From Clostridia bacterium (GTDB lineage: Bacteria > Bacillota > Clostridia > TANB77 > CAG-508), in NCBI GenBank assembly GCA_017613275.1, contig JAGAED010000005.1, forward strand, positions 1 to 64,000: a stretch of 64,000 nt of DNA. Direction: 5' to 3'. Under the pieces are notes generated by a model. That model had not been told where the DNA came from, did no database searches, and saw only the letters and a list, made by a program, of their open reading frames with translations. Within the stretch, counting starts at the first letter, position 1, and each line of letters opens with the position of its first letter. The position numbers and the translations under genes are program-made. Positions 9,275 through 19,702 of the stretch are shown here, one piece after another.

Positions 9275-9314
9275 AAAAATAAAAATCGTGTTTCACACGA
9301 TTTTTATTTTTTTA
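9272..9314. terminator. bidirectional terminator between asnS and hslO
   Basis: AAAAATCGTG/CACGATTTTT stem with a TTTCA loop, extended by A and T runs on both sides. It serves the two convergent genes. Confidence 0.88.
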
Positions 9315-10161
9315 TATCCTCAATTTTAAATTCATATTTTTTATTGCAAAATTGGCAAACAGTTTCTATTGTTTCTTGTTCTTCAAATAGATGATTTATA
9401 TCATCTTCTCCTAATTTTTTAAGATTATTCAAAAACTTTTCTTTACTACAATTACAATGATATTTAGGTTTTATTTCTCCTACCATAACCATTAAATTGT
9501 CATCATTTGTTGCTTTTTCTGCAATTTCTTGTAAAGACATATTTTTATCTAGCATAGTAGTAACTGGTTCTAAGTTTTTTAAAGCCTCTTCTACTTGTTT
9601 TATATCTTCTTCAGTTGCATCTGGCATTAAAGTAAGTAGATATCCTCCTGCTTTTTTTACTCCATCTTTATCAACTAAAACGCCTAAGGCAACTGCACTT
9701 GGGGTTTGTTCAGATTCTGCAAAGTATTTTGTAAAGTCTTCTGCTATCTCTCCACTAATCAACGGAGTAACACCAATATATGGTTCTTTTAGCCCCATAT
9801 CTCTTATAACATATAAAAAGCCTTCTTTTCCAACAGCTCCACCTACATCTAATTTTCCATCTTCCCTTATAGGTAAATCTACAAGTGGATCTCCAACATA
9901 TCCTTTTATATTTTGATTTCCGTCAAATACACTTACAACATTTCCAATTGGTCCATTGCCTTTGATTTGAAGCGTTATTGTGTCTTCTCCTTTTATTCTT
10001 GTACTCATTATTGCAGCCATTGTTAGAACTCTTCCTAATGTTGCAGTTGCAACAGGACTTAAATCATGTACTTTTCTTGCTTCTTCTACTAAATCTGTTG
10101 TTTCTGCACATATTATATTAACTCTTCCTTCGCATGCTAAATATTTTTTTATTTCACTCAT
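9304..10161 (-). CDS. hslO: redox-regulated chaperone Hsp33
   Basis: Holdase chaperone activated by oxidation. 285 aa. The zinc-binding cysteines are present as CNC (about residues 236-238) and CQFC (about 269-272). The N-terminal domain shows VHDLSPVATATLGRVLTMAA, and GNVVSVFDGNQNIKGYVGDP follows. ATG with a GAGGTG site. It faces asnS and shares its terminator. Confidence 0.96.
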   Translation of the reverse strand: MSEIKKYLACEGRVNIICAETTDLVEEARKVHDLSPVATATLGRVLTMAAIMSTRIKGEDTITLQIKGNGPIGNVVSVFDGNQNIKGYVGDPLVDLPIREDGKLDVGGAVGKEGFLYVIRDMGLKEPYIGVTPLISGEIAEDFTKYFAESEQTPSAVALGVLVDKDGVKKAGGYLLTLMPDATEEDIKQVEEALKNLEPVTTMLDKNMSLQEIAEKATNDDNLMVMVGEIKPKYHCNCSKEKFLNNLKKLGEDDINHLFEEQETIETVCQFCNKKYEFKIEDIKK

Positions 10162-10222
10162 TTTTTCACCTCATTATTAGTCATGCCTTTGGGATCATTT
10201 CCCAAAACACAAATGATAAAAA

Positions 10223-10242
10223 TAAAAAGGCTTTAAAGCCTT
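10223..10242 (-). terminator. terminator of tRNA-Leu(TAG)
   Basis: The palindrome AAGGCTTTAAAGCCTT, followed on the minus strand by TTTTATTTT. Confidence 0.7.
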
Positions 10243-10247
10243 CTTAT

Positions 10248-10331
10248 TGGTGCGGATGAAGGGACTCGAACCCCCACGCTTTTGGCACTGGTTCCTAAGA
10301 CCAGCGCGTCTACCAATTCCGCCACATCCGC
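10248..10331 (-). tRNA. tRNA-Leu (anticodon TAG)
   Basis: A class II tRNA on the minus strand. Acceptor GCGGATG pairs with CATCCGC, and the anticodon stem CTGGT/ACCAG carries loop CTTAGGA (anticodon TAG). There is a variable arm and a GTTCGAGTCCC T loop. CCA is encoded. Its D arm contains an intact GCGGAATTGG, so this motif is not in itself an error hot spot. Confidence 0.95.
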
Positions 10332-10408
10332 ATGTCTATTGACAACATATATAATAGCACATGATTTGGTCATTTGTCAAGACTATTTTTAAAATTAAAT
10401 TGAATTTT

Positions 10409-10440
10409 AAAAAGTGTCCTAAATTAGGACACTTTATTTG
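10409..10440 (-). terminator. terminator of the small membrane protein gene
   Basis: AAAGTGTCCTA/TAGGACACTTT, an 11-bp stem with a 3-base loop and TTTAAAATT after it on the minus strand. The GTGTCC core recalls the 37-bp repeats but the arms differ. Confidence 0.8.
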
Positions 10441-10632
10441 TTATTTTACCAAATAGAAAATAACTCCACCTAAAATGGCTACGAAAAAGCCAACTATTTT
10501 TAGGCCTGTTGTTGCTTCGTTTTGGTCTCCAAAACCAAAGAAGTTTTTTGTTATTATTCTTGAATCGTATATTAGTATTACTCCTATTAGAGCTATTATT
10601 GCTGCTATTATTCTTATTATTATTGGAAACAT
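10441..10632 (-). CDS. small two-helix membrane protein, unknown function
   Basis: 63 aa. ATG at 10632 is chosen over 10653 because AAAAGGATG lies at the right distance. Two hydrophobic helices (residues about 3-20 and 42-60) flank a conserved-looking loop, DSRIITKNFFGFGDQNEATT. Small Clostridia proteins with this loop are familiar but have no assigned function. It stands alone with its own terminator. Confidence 0.7.
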   Translation of the reverse strand: MFPIIIRIIAAIIALIGVILIYDSRIITKNFFGFGDQNEATTGLKIVGFFVAILGGVIFYLVK

Positions 10633-10713
10633 ATTATCTACATCCTTTTCCATAATTTGATATTGGGAAACTAAATTTTACTCAAATATTTTTTGTACCT
10701 GTCCCTAAAAATT

Positions 10714-12718
10714 TTAACGAGATTGCCCTTTATTTTTTACATTATTAATTGCCTTTTTTATGCTTTGTAAAGAAAATGTTTTTTCTTTTTGGCCTGATTT
10801 TATTACATCAAATACTTCACCATCTCTAACTTCTACATTCGCTTCTAAATCTTTTATATTTGCTTCAGTCTTTTTTTGAGTATTATTGAAGCTATCTGGT
10901 TCTCTTTTTACTTCTCCATTGGTTAGCACAAAGCCTAAATTCTCACAGTTTTCAAATGCCTTGCTTTTTATTTCTTTCATTTTTTCTGGTAAGCCCGCTT
11001 TATCTAGACAGGTTATTTGTTTTAATGATTTGCAATCTTTGAAGGCTTCTTCTCCTATTGTTTGAACTTCATTTGAAATGTCAAAAAGTTCCAATTTATC
11101 GCATCCTTGGAATGTACCGTCTTGTATTTCTTGAACCTTACATCCATCCATCATGTGCACATAGCTAATATTTTGGCATCCGGCAAAGGCATATTCTCCA
11201 ATATTTTCAACTGTTTTTGGAATTGAAACAATTATTTTATTTGGAATTTTTACTTTTTGCATTTCTGGTTGTTTATTATCTTTTGATGGTATTCGTACCT
11301 CGTAGTCTTGCGGTATACAACAGCAATTCTCAAAGGCATTTTTTCCAATTTGTTCTAATCCTTCTGATAGATTGATTGAAACTAAATTCTTACAGTTTTT
11401 AAAGCTTGAATTACCTATATTTTTTACTCCTGTACCTAATGGTGCTAACATTAGTTTTTGACAGTTTTCAAATGCACCATTTCCTATAATTTCTGGTCCT
11501 TCTATAGTATTAAAAAGCATTAATTGTTTACACGCCTTAAATGCTCTTTCATCTATAAGTTTTACTTTTCCTATTGAACTTACTTCTTTTAATCCTTCAC
11601 ACCCTAAAAAGGCACTTTCACCAATTCTATCTAAATCTGATTTTATCTGAATTCCGCTCTAGTGATTCACACAACGCAAAAGCACATGAACCAATATATT
11701 CTAAGCTTTTAGGAAGTTGCACTCTTTTCAAATTTGGACAAAATGCAAATGCTCCTCTTTCTATTGACTTAACCCCTTCTTCTATTATTACTTCTTCTAG
11801 ATTTTGGCATTCTGCAAATGTAAATTCTCCTATAACATCAACATCTTTTATCACTATTTTAGATGATTGTAAACCATTTTCTAACACATCTGACATTCCT
11901 ATTTCTTTTCTTCCAATTGGTTCTTCTTCATTCCTTAAATTGCTAATGTTTTTTTCAAATGCTTTACTTCCTTTTTTATTCCTAAATATAAATTTTGATG
12001 GATCTTCTTTAACGACTCTTTCAACGCTTTCCTCAAGGTTTTCATTAAAACCAAATTGGTTTGGCATTACTATTTCATCATATGGATTCTTATTGATAAA
12101 GGATAATTCTTTTACTTCTTTAGGAAGAGTTATGCATTTCATCCCTTGAGAACTTCCAACATTATTCAACATAAAAATGTCTAATTTATCCATTACTTTA
12201 GGAAATCTTATATTATCTATTTTCGAATCAACACGCCTTGTATAATAATCATTCTCTGCAAATGCATTTTTTGCTATTGTGTGTACAGAATCTGGTATTA
12301 TTAAGGTATGTAAGTTACATCCCTGAAATGTTTCAGCTGGTATTTCTTCTAGTCTTCTTGATAGTCTAATTTGTTTGGCGCTTTCACAATCTCTAAAGCA
12401 CCCTTTTCCAATTTTTTTAACAGAATCTGGCAATATTATTTTTTCTAAATCTTTAAATCCCCAAAAACAATTATCACATAGTTCCATTAAGGTATTAGGT
12501 AATTGCACATTTTTTACACTGGTAGATGCTGTGTATACACTTATAGATTTATTTTCATATTCATCATACAGCGTTCTCTTACTGTGAAGTACAAGATTTT
12601 TTCCTATTTTACAATCTCCCCAGTCTATCTTTTTTACACCATCAGGAATAACCAAAGTACCATCTACTACATCGCTTGGTTCGATTTCAAATAATACTCC
12701 ATTTTCATCTATCTTCAT
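10714..12718 (-). CDS. leucine-rich repeat protein (LRR_5/BspA-like), apparent +1 shift at CGG
   Basis: Two abutting reading frames make one protein of about 667 aa. The first runs from ATG 12718 to a stop at 11627. Its CGG codon at 11656-11654 is codon 355, and reading CGGA as one codon continues into the frame that ends at 10714. The join reads CESLE-x-IQIKSDLDRIGES, keeping the LRR period unbroken. Many repeats of the type C.xL..I.lP.sl..IG..AF are visible on both sides. There is no signal peptide or membrane segment, so a cytoplasmic or unconventional location is likely. It follows the 12734 gene by 15 bases, probably in one operon. Confidence 0.75.
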
Positions 12719-12733
12719 CTTTTTTCCACCTTT

Positions 12734-13225
12734 TTACTTTAGTAATTTACTTTCCATTTTTCTAAAAAACAATCTTTTGATAATTTTAGGGCATTTTTGA
12801 ATGTTTGTATATAAATCTTGATTGGCCTCTTTTAATTCAACTATTTCCCTATCTTTTTGTTCTAATGCTTGCTTATATTGGATTATCAAATCTTTGGCTT
12901 TTCCAATCTTTGCATTTTCTTGCTTATAACTTTCTAGAAGACTAATTAATTCTTCTCTGCTTAATTCTTTTATTTTATTTGAGTTTTCATGATGATTTGA
13001 TTCTGAATATTCAATTTGTTTAATTATTTTATCCAGAATATCATATGTTTTCTCATCTATATCTTGTTTTTCTAATGGAACATCAGGTTTTACATAAATG
13101 CTTTCGTCTTCTTCCATGTTTTCATGAATATATTGTATTGTTTCTTTTGGAATTTTGTTGTAATCTTCGTCTGGCATATAATCTAAAATCAATTTAACTT
13201 GATATAAAGCTTGATTTTGATTCAT
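12734..13225 (-). CDS. coiled-coil protein of unknown function
   Basis: 163 aa, not recognised. The N-terminal third is acidic and helical (ALYQVKLILDYMPDEDYNKI). Residues about 90-145 form a long coiled coil (ELSREELISLLESYKQENAK onward), and the C-terminus is basic (RLFFRKMESKLLK). ATG behind AAAAGGAGG. It stands directly before the LRR gene, suggesting a linked function. Confidence 0.7.
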   Translation of the reverse strand: MNQNQALYQVKLILDYMPDEDYNKIPKETIQYIHENMEEDESIYVKPDVPLEKQDIDEKTYDILDKIIKQIEYSESNHHENSNKIKELSREELISLLESYKQENAKIGKAKDLIIQYKQALEQKDREIVELKEANQDLYTNIQKCPKIIKRLFFRKMESKLLK

Positions 13226-13289
13226 GGTTTGCCTCCTTTTCTTCTGTTACTATTAGTAATATTAAATCATAAAAAATTATTCAAGTCAA

Positions 13290-15332
13290 TTATATTTCTA
13301 TTCTATTTGTAAATTTATCTTTTATTAATTCTTTTAATAATCTATTATTTTCTTTTTCTAGTTTTGGATCGTCTGCAATTATTTTCATTGATATACCTTG
13401 TACCTGTTTTAAAACTGGCATGTCTTCAAATAAATTTGCTATTTTGAATTCTGGTATTCCATGCTGTTTTGTTCCGAAAAAGTCCCCTGTTCCTCTTAAT
13501 TCTAAGTCTTTTTCAGATATTACAAATCCATCATTTGTTTCACACATTACCTTCATTCTTTCGCGGGTGTTTTCTCCGCTTCCCTTATATTTCAATATAC
13601 AATATGACTGGTATTCGCCTCTTCCAACTCTTCCACGTAATTGATGTAGCTGTGCTAACCCAAATCTTTGGGCATCTTCTACTACCATTATGCTTGCGTT
13701 TGGAACATTTACTCCTACTTCTATTACAGTTGTTGAAATTAAGATGTTTATTTCGCCATTTTTAAAGCGTTCCATTATTTCGTCTTTCTCTTTTGGTTTC
13801 ATTTTTCCATGAATATATTCTACTTTATATTCTTGGAATGTTTCAGTTTTATATTTTTCATATAACTCAACAACAGATTTTAAGTCCATTTCCTCAGATT
13901 CTTCTACCAATGGACACACTATGTAACATTGTCTACCTTCGTTTATTTGTTGCTTTATAAAGTTATTTACTCTTTCTTCCATTCCTTTTGTTACAGAATA
14001 TGTTTCTATTTTCTTTCTGTTTGGTGGAAGTTCATCTATTATTGAAATGTCCAAATCTCCATATAAGATTAGTGCCAATGTTCTTGGAATTGGTGTTGCT
14101 GTCATTACTAAAACGTCTGGATTCTGGCCTTTCTCTACTATTTTAGTTCTTTGTTTTACACCAAATCTGTGTTGCTCATCTGTTACAACTAATCCCAAGT
14201 TTTTGAATTCTACATTGTCTTCTATTATTGCATGAGTACCAATCAATATATCAATTTCACCATTTTTAAGTCTTTCTAGCAATTCTTGTTTTTTCTTTTT
14301 TGTAATTGCAGAAATTAGAAGTTCACATCTTATTCCCAAATCATCAAATAATGATTTAAAGCTTTCTAAATGTTGTGTTGCAAGGATTGCAGTTGGTGCC
14401 ATTACAGCTACTTGGTAACCACATTTTACGGCTTTGTAGCTTGCTACCATTGCTACAACTGTTTTACCAGAACCAACATCTCCTTGTAAAAGCCTATTCA
14501 TATTCTTTTTGCTTTCCATGTCATTATCTATTTCTTCTAGGACTTTCAATTGTGCTTTTGTCAATTTAAATGGTAACATGTTTATAACATCTGACATTTT
14601 GACATCTTTGCTATATTGAATTCCATCTTCACTATGAATATTATTATTTTTTAATTGAAGTAGTGCTAGCTGTGTTGATAGCAATTCTTCAAAAGCTAGC
14701 CTTTTTCTAGCAATTTCGAAGTCTTTTAATTCTTGTGGAAAATGTATGGTTTTAATAGCCTCATTTATTCCTAACAAATTATTTTCTTTTAATAGGTAGT
14801 CTGGCAATGTTTCTGGTAAATTTCCTTCCACTTCAGCTAAACCATTTTCTATTATTTTTCTAATTGTGTTTTGAGTTAGTTTGTATGTCAATGGATAAAT
14901 TGGCACAATTTTTCCTGTATTTGAACTTTTTTCACTACTTTCAAATACTGGCGAATTTATTGTAATCTTGCCATAATGATTATTTATTTTTCCATAAAAT
15001 TTATACTTTTCGCCCATTCTAAATATATTTTTAAGATAACTTTGGTTAAACCATGTAGCTGTTGCTGTGCCTGATTCATCTCTAATAACTAACTTGTACA
15101 TTGTCTTTCCTTTTAAGCGAATTTCTTGCACTCTCCCTGTTGTATAAGCCTCTATCAAGGCATCCTCTCCATCTACACATTCTGCTATAAATTTAGGTTT
15201 GCTCCTATCTTCATATGTTCTTGGAAAATATGTAATTAAATCTTCTAGTGTAAAAATTCCTAATCTATTTAAAAGTTGAACACGATTAGGCCCAACTCCT
15301 TTTATATATTTTACATCTTTCGTTAAATCCAT
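13290..15332 (-). CDS. recG: ATP-dependent DNA helicase RecG
   Basis: Branch-migration helicase that remodels stalled forks. 680 aa from ATG 15332, which has AAAAAAGGAG; an upstream in-frame start at 15374 would translate the adjacent 37-bp repeat and is unlikely. N-terminal wedge/OB region: residues about 1-145. Walker A GDVGSGKT: 284-291. DEQH box: VVTDEQHRFGVKQRTK. Motif VI region: QLRGRVGRGEYQSYC. Confidence 0.96.
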   Translation of the reverse strand: MDLTKDVKYIKGVGPNRVQLLNRLGIFTLEDLITYFPRTYEDRSKPKFIAECVDGEDALIEAYTTGRVQEIRLKGKTMYKLVIRDESGTATATWFNQSYLKNIFRMGEKYKFYGKINNHYGKITINSPVFESSEKSSNTGKIVPIYPLTYKLTQNTIRKIIENGLAEVEGNLPETLPDYLLKENNLLGINEAIKTIHFPQELKDFEIARKRLAFEELLSTQLALLQLKNNNIHSEDGIQYSKDVKMSDVINMLPFKLTKAQLKVLEEIDNDMESKKNMNRLLQGDVGSGKTVVAMVASYKAVKCGYQVAVMAPTAILATQHLESFKSLFDDLGIRCELLISAITKKKKQELLERLKNGEIDILIGTHAIIEDNVEFKNLGLVVTDEQHRFGVKQRTKIVEKGQNPDVLVMTATPIPRTLALILYGDLDISIIDELPPNRKKIETYSVTKGMEERVNNFIKQQINEGRQCYIVCPLVEESEEMDLKSVVELYEKYKTETFQEYKVEYIHGKMKPKEKDEIMERFKNGEINILISTTVIEVGVNVPNASIMVVEDAQRFGLAQLHQLRGRVGRGEYQSYCILKYKGSGENTRERMKVMCETNDGFVISEKDLELRGTGDFFGTKQHGIPEFKIANLFEDMPVLKQVQGISMKIIADDPKLEKENNRLLKELIKDKFTNRIEI

Positions 15333-15348
15333 ATTTTTCTCCTTTTTT

Positions 15349-15385
15349 AACCTTGTTTTTTGGGACACTCTCAAAAAGCAAGGTT
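15349..15385. repeat. 37-bp palindromic repeat, copy 2a
   Basis: AACCTTG/CAAGGTT outer arms, opposite orientation to copy 1 (central CAC rather than GTG). It lies in the 5' leader of recG, 17 bases before its start codon. Confidence 0.75.
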
Positions 15386-15392
15386 TTTAATA

Positions 15393-15422
15393 AACCTGGT
15401 TTTTGGGGAGTGTCCCAAAAAG
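15393..15422. repeat. 37-bp palindromic repeat, copy 2b (one arm missing)
   Basis: AACCTGG plus the inner palindrome; the distal arm is replaced by AGTC. It ends one base before the stop codon (15423-15425) of the phosphoesterase gene. Confidence 0.7.
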
Positions 15423-16124
15423 TCATATTTCTAATAGTTTGAAATTTAATGCATCTGAACTTACTAGTTTGAAGTTGATTCCAAAGTAGTTGCCTTCTAC
15501 TGCTTCTTTTATTGAGTTTGAATGTAAGTGCCCATAGTAGCATCTTTTTACATTGTATTTTTTCATTATTCTTACAAATTCTGGTTCTATGTTTTGCTGT
15601 AAATCAATTTGTGTGATTGGCGGATAATGCATAAAAACTAGTATTTCCTTCTCTGTTCCATATTTTTGAACAGCATCTTGCAACGAAAGCTCAAGTCTTA
15701 TTGTTTCCCTGTTTAGCATTTTTTCGTTACCCTCTTCTTTTACGCTCCAACCTCTTGTTCCAGCAATTATGTAGTTTTCAAATTCATAGCTATTGTTATA
15801 TATAAAGTCTATGTTTTCTAAACTGTTTTCTTTTAAGTAATTTCTCATACTATTTAAGGTTGTCCACCAGTAATCATGGTTTCCCTTTAATAATAGTTTC
15901 TTCCCTGGCAGGTTATTTATGTATTCAAAGTCTTTATCTGTTTCTTTTAAATATGTTTCCCATGAGAAATCTCCTGGCAATACAACTAAATCGTTTTCTT
16001 TTACTTTTGCTAGCCAGTCTTCTTTTATTTTTTGTTCATGATTTGCCCAATTGTCGCCAAAAATGTCCATTGGTTTTGGATGTTTTAAAGACAAGTGCAA
16101 ATCTGCAATTACGTATATTGCCAT
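15423..16124 (-). CDS. metallophosphoesterase
   Basis: Calcineurin-like phosphoesterase of unknown substrate, 233 aa. Metal-binding motifs occur in order: IADLHL (DxH, residues 7-9), VVLPGDFSWE (GD), LLLKGNHDYWW (GNHD), VFMHYPP, and YGHLHS near residue 200. This is a conserved Clostridia family. ATG with AGGAGG. It stops 91 bases before recG, with two repeats between, and follows tsaD by 9 bases. Confidence 0.88.
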   Translation of the reverse strand: MAIYVIADLHLSLKHPKPMDIFGDNWANHEQKIKEDWLAKVKENDLVVLPGDFSWETYLKETDKDFEYINNLPGKKLLLKGNHDYWWTTLNSMRNYLKENSLENIDFIYNNSYEFENYIIAGTRGWSVKEEGNEKMLNRETIRLELSLQDAVQKYGTEKEILVFMHYPPITQIDLQQNIEPEFVRIMKKYNVKRCYYGHLHSNSIKEAVEGNYFGINFKLVSSDALNFKLLEI

Positions 16125-16133
16125 ACTTTCCTC

Positions 16134-17123
16134 CTATAATTTCAAATTTGGTATTGCATTTAAATCTAACTCATCAGATTTGCCTGCAACATAATTATAA
16201 AAACCTGCAGAAGCAATCATTGCAGCATTGTCAGTACATAGTTTTAAATCTGGCATATATATTTTTATTCCTTCTTGCTCTAGTTTTAAGAATTCATTTC
16301 TAATATAACTATTTGCAGAAACTCCTCCCGCCAAAGCAATTGTTTTTACTCCTGTTTTCTCTATTGATTTTTTTATATTTTCTATCAATACTTCTGTTAC
16401 TGCTTTTTCAAAGCTGTTACAAAGATCAGCTTTGTTAATATCTGGAGTTTTGTGATTTAAATTTATTACTGCTGTTTTTATTCCACTAAAACTGAAATCT
16501 AAATTATCAAAATGTGTTTTTGGTAAGTCAAATGCAGGCTTTCCTTCTTTTGCAAGTTTATCTACTTTAGGTCCACCTGGATATCCTAAACCTACTACTC
16601 TTGCAACTTTGTCAAATGCTTCTCCTATTGCGTCATCTCTTGTTTTACCAAGAACTTCAAATTCTGTGTAATCCTTAACATGCACTATTTGTGTATTTCC
16701 ACCTGACATCATCATGCATAAGAAAGGTGGTTTTAAATCTGGATATGTTATGTAGTTTGATGCAATGTGCCCTTGTATGTGGTTTACTCCTACTAATGGC
16801 TTATTTATTGCAAAACTTAATGCTTTTGCATAAGATAAACCAACTAATAATGCCCCAACTAGTCCTGGGCCATATGTTGGTGTTACTGCATCTATGTCTT
16901 CAAATGTTACATTTGCTTCTTCTAAAGCTTTTTTCACAACTCTTGAAATAGCCTCAATGTGATTTCTTGAGGCTATTTCTGGTACAACTCCACCATACTT
17001 TTCGTGTATTGGTATTTGAGTGTCTACTATGTTTGAAAGAATTTCTCTTCCATTTTTTACTATGCTTGCGGCTGTTTCGTCGCAACTTGATTCAATTCCA
17101 AGTGTTATAATTTCTTTATTCAA
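16134..17123 (-). CDS. tsaD: tRNA N6-adenosine threonylcarbamoyltransferase TsaD
   Basis: Catalytic subunit of t6A37 synthesis, working with TsaB (59364) and TsaE (56671) elsewhere in this window. The start is TTG at 17123 behind AAAAGGAG; longer in-frame extensions run into a palindromic element and are not coding. 329 aa. Metal ligands H115 and H119 lie in [11 protein letters not shown]. Other family motifs: [27 protein letters not shown] and [16 protein letters not shown]. Confidence 0.95.
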   Translation of the reverse strand: MNKEIITLGIESSCDETAASIVKNGREILSNIVDTQIPIHEKYGGVVPEIASRNHIEAISRVVKKALEEANVTFEDIDAVTPTYGPGLVGALLVGLSYAKALSFAINKPLVGVNHIQGHIASNYITYPDLKPPFLCMMMSGGNTQIVHVKDYTEFEVLGKTRDDAIGEAFDKVARVVGLGYPGGPKVDKLAKEGKPAFDLPKTHFDNLDFSFSGIKTAVINLNHKTPDINKADLCNSFEKAVTEVLIENIKKSIEKTGVKTIALAGGVSANSYIRNEFLKLEQEGIKIYMPDLKLCTDNAAMIASAGFYNYVAGKSDELDLNAIPNLKL

Positions 17124-17144
17124 ATTTTTTCTCCTTTTTATATT

Positions 17145-17307
17145 TAGATAATATAATTGATTTTTAATCCTTGTCGTCGCAATTTCCGTTGTTGTACAGA
17201 AAAATTGCATTGCAATTTTTCGCACAACTAGTCTGTAAATTGCTCCAGGTCGCACTCACTTCGTTCGTTTGGCGCTTTCGCGGATTTAAAAATCAATATA
17301 TTATCTA
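17145..17307. repeat. long hairpin element, copy A (163 bp)
   Basis: Outer arms of about 26 bp (17145-17170 and 17282-17307) are near-perfect inverted repeats containing TTGATTTTTAA. The relatively GC-rich core, read on the minus strand, has CCGCGAAAGCG, GCGACCTGGAGCAATTTACA, ACTAG, GGAAATTGCGAC and CAAGGAT. A second internal hairpin (GTTGT...ACAAC) lies at the apex. Copy B at 19703 shares the core but has different arms. It lies between the protease and tsaD genes. Confidence 0.8.
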
Positions 17308-17310
17308 TTA

Positions 17311-18081
17311 TTATAATCCGAAAATTGATAACCCTAATTTTAATAAATTTGCACCTAAAAAATCTATAATAGGTGAAATTATCATGCTTGCTATACCTGT
17401 AAGCCAAATTACAACAAATATTATATAAAATATTGACTCATTTTGTTTGAAAAATTGCTTTGCTTTATATGGTAAAAATGGCATTATGACTTTTGAGCCA
17501 TCTAATGGAGGTAATGGAATTAAGTTAAAAATTCCTAAACCTACATTTATAGAAACAGCCAAAATCAAGATTTTTAAAGCAATTTCAGCAGTTTGGCTAG
17601 ATGCTATTAGCAACATATCGTTTCCCCAGAATATCAACTGTGAATTTGTTGCATTTAATACAATACAAGTTATTATTGTAAATACTATTGCAAGTAAGAA
17701 ATTCATTATAGGTCCTGCAATTGAGACTAAGGCATCTGATTTTTCTATGCTTCTTTTTCTATTATAATTGTTAGGATTTACTTGTACCGGTTTTCCCCAT
17801 CCAAATCCGGCAAATAATAATAGAAGTGAACCGATTGGATCTAGATGATCAATTGGATTTAAGCTTAATCTTCCTTGCTTTCTTGGTGTGTCATCTCCTA
17901 ATTTATCTGCAACAAATGCATGTGCAAATTCATGAAATGTTATTGCAATTAAAACTCCTGGTATTGTAAGCACTAATCCTAGTAATGCCCCATCAACTGT
18001 AGCATATTGTGCAAGAGTTCTAATTACCATTATCGCAATAATCACATATATAATTCTTTTATCATACCTAAAATTAAACAT
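17311..18081 (-). CDS. site-2 protease family (M50) membrane metalloprotease
   Basis: An intramembrane or membrane-embedded zinc protease of the short YwhC-like group, 256 aa. Zinc motif HEFAHAF starts at residue 50, and the third ligand is probably in NLIPLPPLDGSKVI. Several transmembrane helices cover about residues 10-30, 37-58, 105-130 and 160-185, plus a C-terminal helix. No PDZ domain, so it is not RseP. Substrate unknown. ATG behind AGGAGAA; it follows lysS by 9 bases. Confidence 0.88.
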   Translation of the reverse strand: MFNFRYDKRIIYVIIAIMVIRTLAQYATVDGALLGLVLTIPGVLIAITFHEFAHAFVADKLGDDTPRKQGRLSLNPIDHLDPIGSLLLLFAGFGWGKPVQVNPNNYNRKRSIEKSDALVSIAGPIMNFLLAIVFTIITCIVLNATNSQLIFWGNDMLLIASSQTAEIALKILILAVSINVGLGIFNLIPLPPLDGSKVIMPFLPYKAKQFFKQNESIFYIIFVVIWLTGIASMIISPIIDFLGANLLKLGLSIFGL

Positions 18082-18090
18082 TTTTTCTCC

Positions 18091-19593
18091 TTAGTTTAGA
18101 GGTTTCATTGTTGGGAATAATAAAGCATCTCTAATTGATGAAGCATCAGTTAATAACATTACTAATCTGTCAACACCGATTCCTAGTCCACCTGTTGGAG
18201 GTAAACCAATTTCTAGAGCATTAATATAGTCTTCATCCATCATTCCAGCTTCTTCATCTCCGGCTTCTTTTGCTTCTACTTGTTTCTTGAATCTTTCATA
18301 TTGGTCAATTGGATCATTTAATTCTGAGAATGCGTTTCCATATTCTCTACCGCAAATGAAAACTTCGAATCTTTCTGTTAATCTATTGTCTGATGGTTTT
18401 CTCTTTGCAAGTGGTGATATTTCTACTGGATAATCATAAATAAATGTTGGTTCTATTAATGTTTTTTCAACATATTCATCAAAGAATAATGAGATTACAT
18501 CTCCTCTTGTTTCTTTTGTTACATCTGGTATTTCTATTCCTCTTTCTTTGGCTAATGCAACTGCTTCTTCATCAGTTGTTATTTGATTGAAGTCTACACC
18601 ACATGCTTCTTTTATACTGTCTATCATTGTGATTCTCTTCCAGCCTGGTTTTAGATCAATTTCTGTTCCTTGATATTTTACTTTTGTTGTTCCTAAAACT
18701 TCCATTGCTGTTCTTGAGAATATTTCTTCTGTTATGTCCATCATATCGTGATAATCTTGGTATGCAGCATAAAGTTCTAGTTCTGTAAATTCTGGATTGT
18801 GTCTGATATCCATTCCTTCGTTTCTAAAAACTCTACCCATTTCATAAACTTTGTCAAATCCACCAACTATTAATCTTTTTAAATTTAATTCTAGAGCTAT
18901 TCTTAAATACATATCTAAGTCTAGTGTATTGTGGTGTGTTATAAATGGTCTAGCAGAAGCTCCACCTGATATTGTATTTAATATTGGTGTTTCAACTTCT
19001 AGATATCCTTTCTCATCTAAGATTTTTCTTATAGTGCTAATTATTTTGCTTCTAACAACAAAGCTTTGTTTTACTTCTGGATTCATTATTAAATCTACAT
19101 ATCTTTGTCTGTAACGTAAATCAACGTCTTTTAAACCATGGAATTTTTCTGGTAATGGACGTAATGATTTTGAAAGAAGTGTTACCTCTTTTGCATGAAC
19201 TGATATTTCTTCTGTTCTTGTTTTAAATACAAATCCTGTAATTCCAATAATATCTCCAATATCAAATGTTTTGAATGCTTTGTAGCTTTCTTCTCCTAAG
19301 TCATTAATACTTACATAACTTTGGATTCTTTCATCGCAGTCTTGAATTGTACAGAAAGATGCTTTTCCCATGATTCTTTTTGCAATTATTCTTCCTGCTA
19401 CTGTTACATCTTTTTGTTCAAATTGCTCATAATTTGCTTTAATTTCTCCTGCTGTATTTGTTCTATTGAATTTTGTTATTTCAAATGGGTCTTTCCCTTG
19501 TGCTTTTAATTCATCTAATTTTTCTTTTCTTATTTGCATTAGATGATTTAAGTCTAATTCTGTTTCTTGATTTTGATTTTCGTTTTCTTGCAT
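18091..19593 (-). CDS. lysS: lysine--tRNA ligase (class II)
   Basis: Charges tRNA-Lys. 500 aa. The N-terminal OB domain includes [20 protein letters not shown]. Motif 1-2 region: [35 protein letters not shown]. Motif 3: [22 protein letters not shown] with AAGGATTG spacing. It lies upstream of the M50 protease in the same direction. Confidence 0.97.
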   Translation of the reverse strand: MQENENQNQETELDLNHLMQIRKEKLDELKAQGKDPFEITKFNRTNTAGEIKANYEQFEQKDVTVAGRIIAKRIMGKASFCTIQDCDERIQSYVSINDLGEESYKAFKTFDIGDIIGITGFVFKTRTEEISVHAKEVTLLSKSLRPLPEKFHGLKDVDLRYRQRYVDLIMNPEVKQSFVVRSKIISTIRKILDEKGYLEVETPILNTISGGASARPFITHHNTLDLDMYLRIALELNLKRLIVGGFDKVYEMGRVFRNEGMDIRHNPEFTELELYAAYQDYHDMMDITEEIFSRTAMEVLGTTKVKYQGTEIDLKPGWKRITMIDSIKEACGVDFNQITTDEEAVALAKERGIEIPDVTKETRGDVISLFFDEYVEKTLIEPTFIYDYPVEISPLAKRKPSDNRLTERFEVFICGREYGNAFSELNDPIDQYERFKKQVEAKEAGDEEAGMMDEDYINALEIGLPPTGGLGIGVDRLVMLLTDASSIRDALLFPTMKPLN

Positions 19594-19702
19594 TTTTTAT
19601 CAATCCTTCCTTTTTCTCTAACATTTATAATCTTGCAACATTATATCGCAAAATGCTCAAAAAGTAAAGGATTTCAAACATTCTTTTTAATTTAAAATAA
19701 AA

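Noticed and set aside
11649-11656. Simple sequencing error as the cause of the frameshifts
   Set aside because: Not fully excluded, but all six fall on in-frame CGG and none on the many out-of-phase CGG triplets, which an error process would not distinguish. The same CGGAA motif is intact in the tRNA-Leu at 10331 and out of phase in mreB and recG.
17124-17255. N-terminal extension of TsaD
   Set aside because: The 44 extra codons translate the hairpin element; the TTG at 17123 has the ribosome site and begins the conserved domain.
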